Program-made: the position numbers and the translations under genes
Shown here: one piece after another, positions 62,788-64,000 of the stretch
How the letters are laid out: each line of letters opens with the position of its first letter
Numbering within the stretch: the stretch's first letter is position 1
Assembly (NCBI GenBank): GCA_045591315.1
Contig: JAZNSN010000026.1
Span: 62,001 to 126,000 of the forward strand
Length of the DNA stretch: 64,000 nucleotides
Direction: 5' to 3'
DNA from: HGM04593 sp045591315
Lineage (GTDB): Bacteria; Bacteroidota; Bacteroidia; Bacteroidales; Bacteroidaceae
The notes under the pieces: model-generated
What the model saw: only the letters and a program-made list of their open reading frames with translations
Told to the model about the DNA's origin: nothing
Databases searched by the model: none

Positions 62788-62833
62788 ATAAATTAACAGC
62801 ATCATTGCAGCGCTGCAATGATGCTGTTAATTT
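62788..62833. terminator. Bidirectional terminator between sppA and the thioesterase gene
   Basis: A perfect 46-base palindrome (two 23-base arms centred on GC) with A/T outer arms, between convergent genes. Confidence 0.85.
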
Positions 62834-62855
62834 ATAGGTAAACCATGTCTTCTGT

Positions 62856-63590
62856 TCAGAAGGTTAGCTTTACGCTGAAGTTCTGCTTGTCGCCGACTTT
62901 TCCGGTAATGTAATATACCAGGCCCTCTTCGGTCTCTTGTCTTGTGCGGAATATCTTTACAGTGTCTCCCGGCATCACTTCGGCATCGTAGTTGACCAGC
63001 AGCTCCTTGAGCGGTCTCTCTCTTGCAACTTCCTGTTCAACGGCATCGATTGCCCAGACAACATACTTTACATTGTTCACGTGCCCCATAGTGTCAATCT
63101 CCGACCATGTGACGGGGTGCTTCCTTACCAGCTCCGGTTCAATGTCAACCGGCACCACTACCTTGTCGGCCGGCTCTGCAATAACATCTTCCTTTGTGCA
63201 TTTCTCAGGGCTTGACGCAAGATCGCTGTTACGTATAAGGCGACGTGTGTTCATGTCAATTATGAGCCACGAAGTAGTGGCCTTTATCATGGCATTGCCT
63301 TCTGTGTCGCTCAAAATGAAGTCGCGCAGATAGAAGAGTTTTGCTACACCCTTGTGCCATGTCTCCAATTTTACATCCTGTCTCCATGCCGGCAGCTTGT
63401 CGAAGCGTACGTGCATACGTGACAGCACCCATGCGATATTTGTCTCTTTCATTTCGTCGAATCCGAATCCAAGAGTCGTAGCATTCACGTTCGCTGCCTC
63501 CTGCATAAGGTCCAGCATTGCTGTAGGGCGCATGAGCTGGTTGGCATCGGCCTCATAGCATGTAATTGTATGGTTCTTTGAGTATTTCAT
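62856..63590 (-). CDS. Acyl-ACP thioesterase, FatA/FatB family
   Basis: 244 residues. Two hot-dog domains: the first has YEADANQLMRPTAMLDLMQEAA and WVLSRMHVRFDKLP (about 14-65), and the second HPVTWSEIDTMGHVNNVKYV (about 157-176), whose Asp, Asn and His are the expected catalytic residues. It releases free fatty acids from acyl-ACP. Its ATG overlaps the metA stop by four bases, so the two are one operon. Confidence 0.9.
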   Translation of the reverse strand: MKYSKNHTITCYEADANQLMRPTAMLDLMQEAANVNATTLGFGFDEMKETNIAWVLSRMHVRFDKLPAWRQDVKLETWHKGVAKLFYLRDFILSDTEGNAMIKATTSWLIIDMNTRRLIRNSDLASSPEKCTKEDVIAEPADKVVVPVDIEPELVRKHPVTWSEIDTMGHVNNVKYVVWAIDAVEQEVARERPLKELLVNYDAEVMPGDTVKIFRTRQETEEGLVYYITGKVGDKQNFSVKLTF

Positions 63591-64000
63591 ATTCTTGTCT
63601 GTTTACAATAGTTCCTAATCCAGTTGCCGAACAATTTGCATGCTGTACCGTGCCATCGGTCAACCGGGCCTTTGGCCGGGTCATTGTCAAGGTAATAGTT
63701 CAACGGAAGTTCTATGGGCAGCCCCTTTGCCACGTCGCGCCTGTACTCGCCGTCAAGAGTGTTGAGCGCATACTCCGAGTGTCCGGTAAAGAAGAAGTTT
63801 CTTGTTCCTTTTTCATGCATTATATATACACCCGACAGCTCCGACTCCGAAAGGAGCTCTAAGCGCTCTTCTGCCACAATGTCCTCACGGTGCAGTTCGG
63901 TGTGACGGCTGTGCGGTACATAGATGGTCTCCTCGAACCCATCGAAGAGCGGCATTTCGGGGCGTGCTATCGTATGCTGGAATATGCCGAACATCTTCTT
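63587..64000 (-). CDS. metA: Homoserine O-acyltransferase MetA, C-terminal part (cut by the window edge)
   Basis: The last 137 residues are visible; the gene continues past 64000. KMFGIFQH, and FFTGHSEYALNTLDGEYRRD with the catalytic His and Glu of the MetA fold, identify it, as does the C-terminal LPLNYYLDNDPAKGP. It activates homoserine with a succinyl or acetyl group for methionine synthesis; the residues that set the acyl donor are outside the window. It supplies the same pathway as thrA and the MetH activation protein. Confidence 0.92.
   Translation of the reverse strand, partial: KKMFGIFQHTIARPEMPLFDGFEETIYVPHSRHTELHREDIVAEERLELLSESELSGVYIMHEKGTRNFFFTGHSEYALNTLDGEYRRDVAKGLPIELPLNYYLDNDPAKGPVDRWHGTACKLFGNWIRNYCKQTRI

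Noticed and set aside
1..64000. CRISPR array, insertion sequence or prophage
   Set aside because: No regularly spaced repeats, transposase, integrase or phage structural genes were seen anywhere in the window.

Overview
The window looks like chromosomal core DNA of a gut-type member of the order Bacteroidales. Evidence seen in the sequence: promoters fit the Bacteroidetes pattern (TTG or TTTG, 18-22 bases, then TAnnTTTG or TAnnTTCG); few genes have a Shine-Dalgarno sequence; there are many lipoproteins with relaxed lipoboxes and DUF4369 proteins; and several order-typical genes are present: S46 dipeptidyl peptidase, fused MurF-alanine racemase, fused ThrA, long-form IspG, class III fructose bisphosphatase, TGS-type nucleoside kinase and a stand-alone MetH activation protein. 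Prevotellaceae or Bacteroidaceae is my guess; the family cannot be fixed by eye.

Layout. 1-2.6 kb: an Lrp/AsnC regulator, a fused class I amidotransferase/M19 dipeptidase and tRNA-Pro(GGG). 2.8-8 kb: a 1,567-residue secreted CotH protein with dockerin-like and cohesin-like domains, then a decayed secreted-protein gene. 8-17.4 kb: S46 peptidase, DUF4369 proteins, PlsC, MetH activation protein, PyrC, an unexplained 310-base structured transcript, a small lipoprotein, and HIT/GreA. 17.4-30.5 kb: Pnp, Ddh, an NSS transporter, MurF-Alr with a GSCFA hydrolase, and the dxs-trkA-trkH operon with a structured region ahead of dxs. 30.5-32.4 kb: an ATPase plus DUF4435 (TOPRIM-like) pair resembling the PARIS defence system. 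32.6-46.8 kb: nucleoside kinase-rpoN-esterase, fbp-purE-ispG, an ECF sigma factor, thrA, an unidentified protein, and menA-CPBP. 46.9-57.5 kb: radA with a flavoprotein, then on the other strand a beta-hexosaminidase, a giant C1 peptidase and ManA. 57.7-64 kb: an ABC transporter with a YtrA-type GntR regulator, an SPFH lipoprotein, a small lipoprotein and SppA, then an acyl-ACP thioesterase and the C-terminal part of MetA.

How the genes work together. Ddh and MurF-Alr supply peptidoglycan (DAP and D-Ala). ThrA, MetA and the MetH activation protein belong to aspartate-family and methionine metabolism. Dxs and IspG are the first and a late step of the MEP isoprenoid pathway, and MenA uses its prenyl products for menaquinone. 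The S46 peptidase, C1 peptidase, GH20 enzyme and CotH protein are exported and face host or dietary polymers. Convergent genes are separated by near-perfect 12-23 bp inverted repeats that probably terminate in both directions.

The best leads for new biology are the PARIS-like pair (30550-32394), the structured RNAs at about 14284-14592 and 25675-25790, the SPFH-SppA cluster (57717-62770), and the fused amidotransferase-dipeptidase (604-2370).
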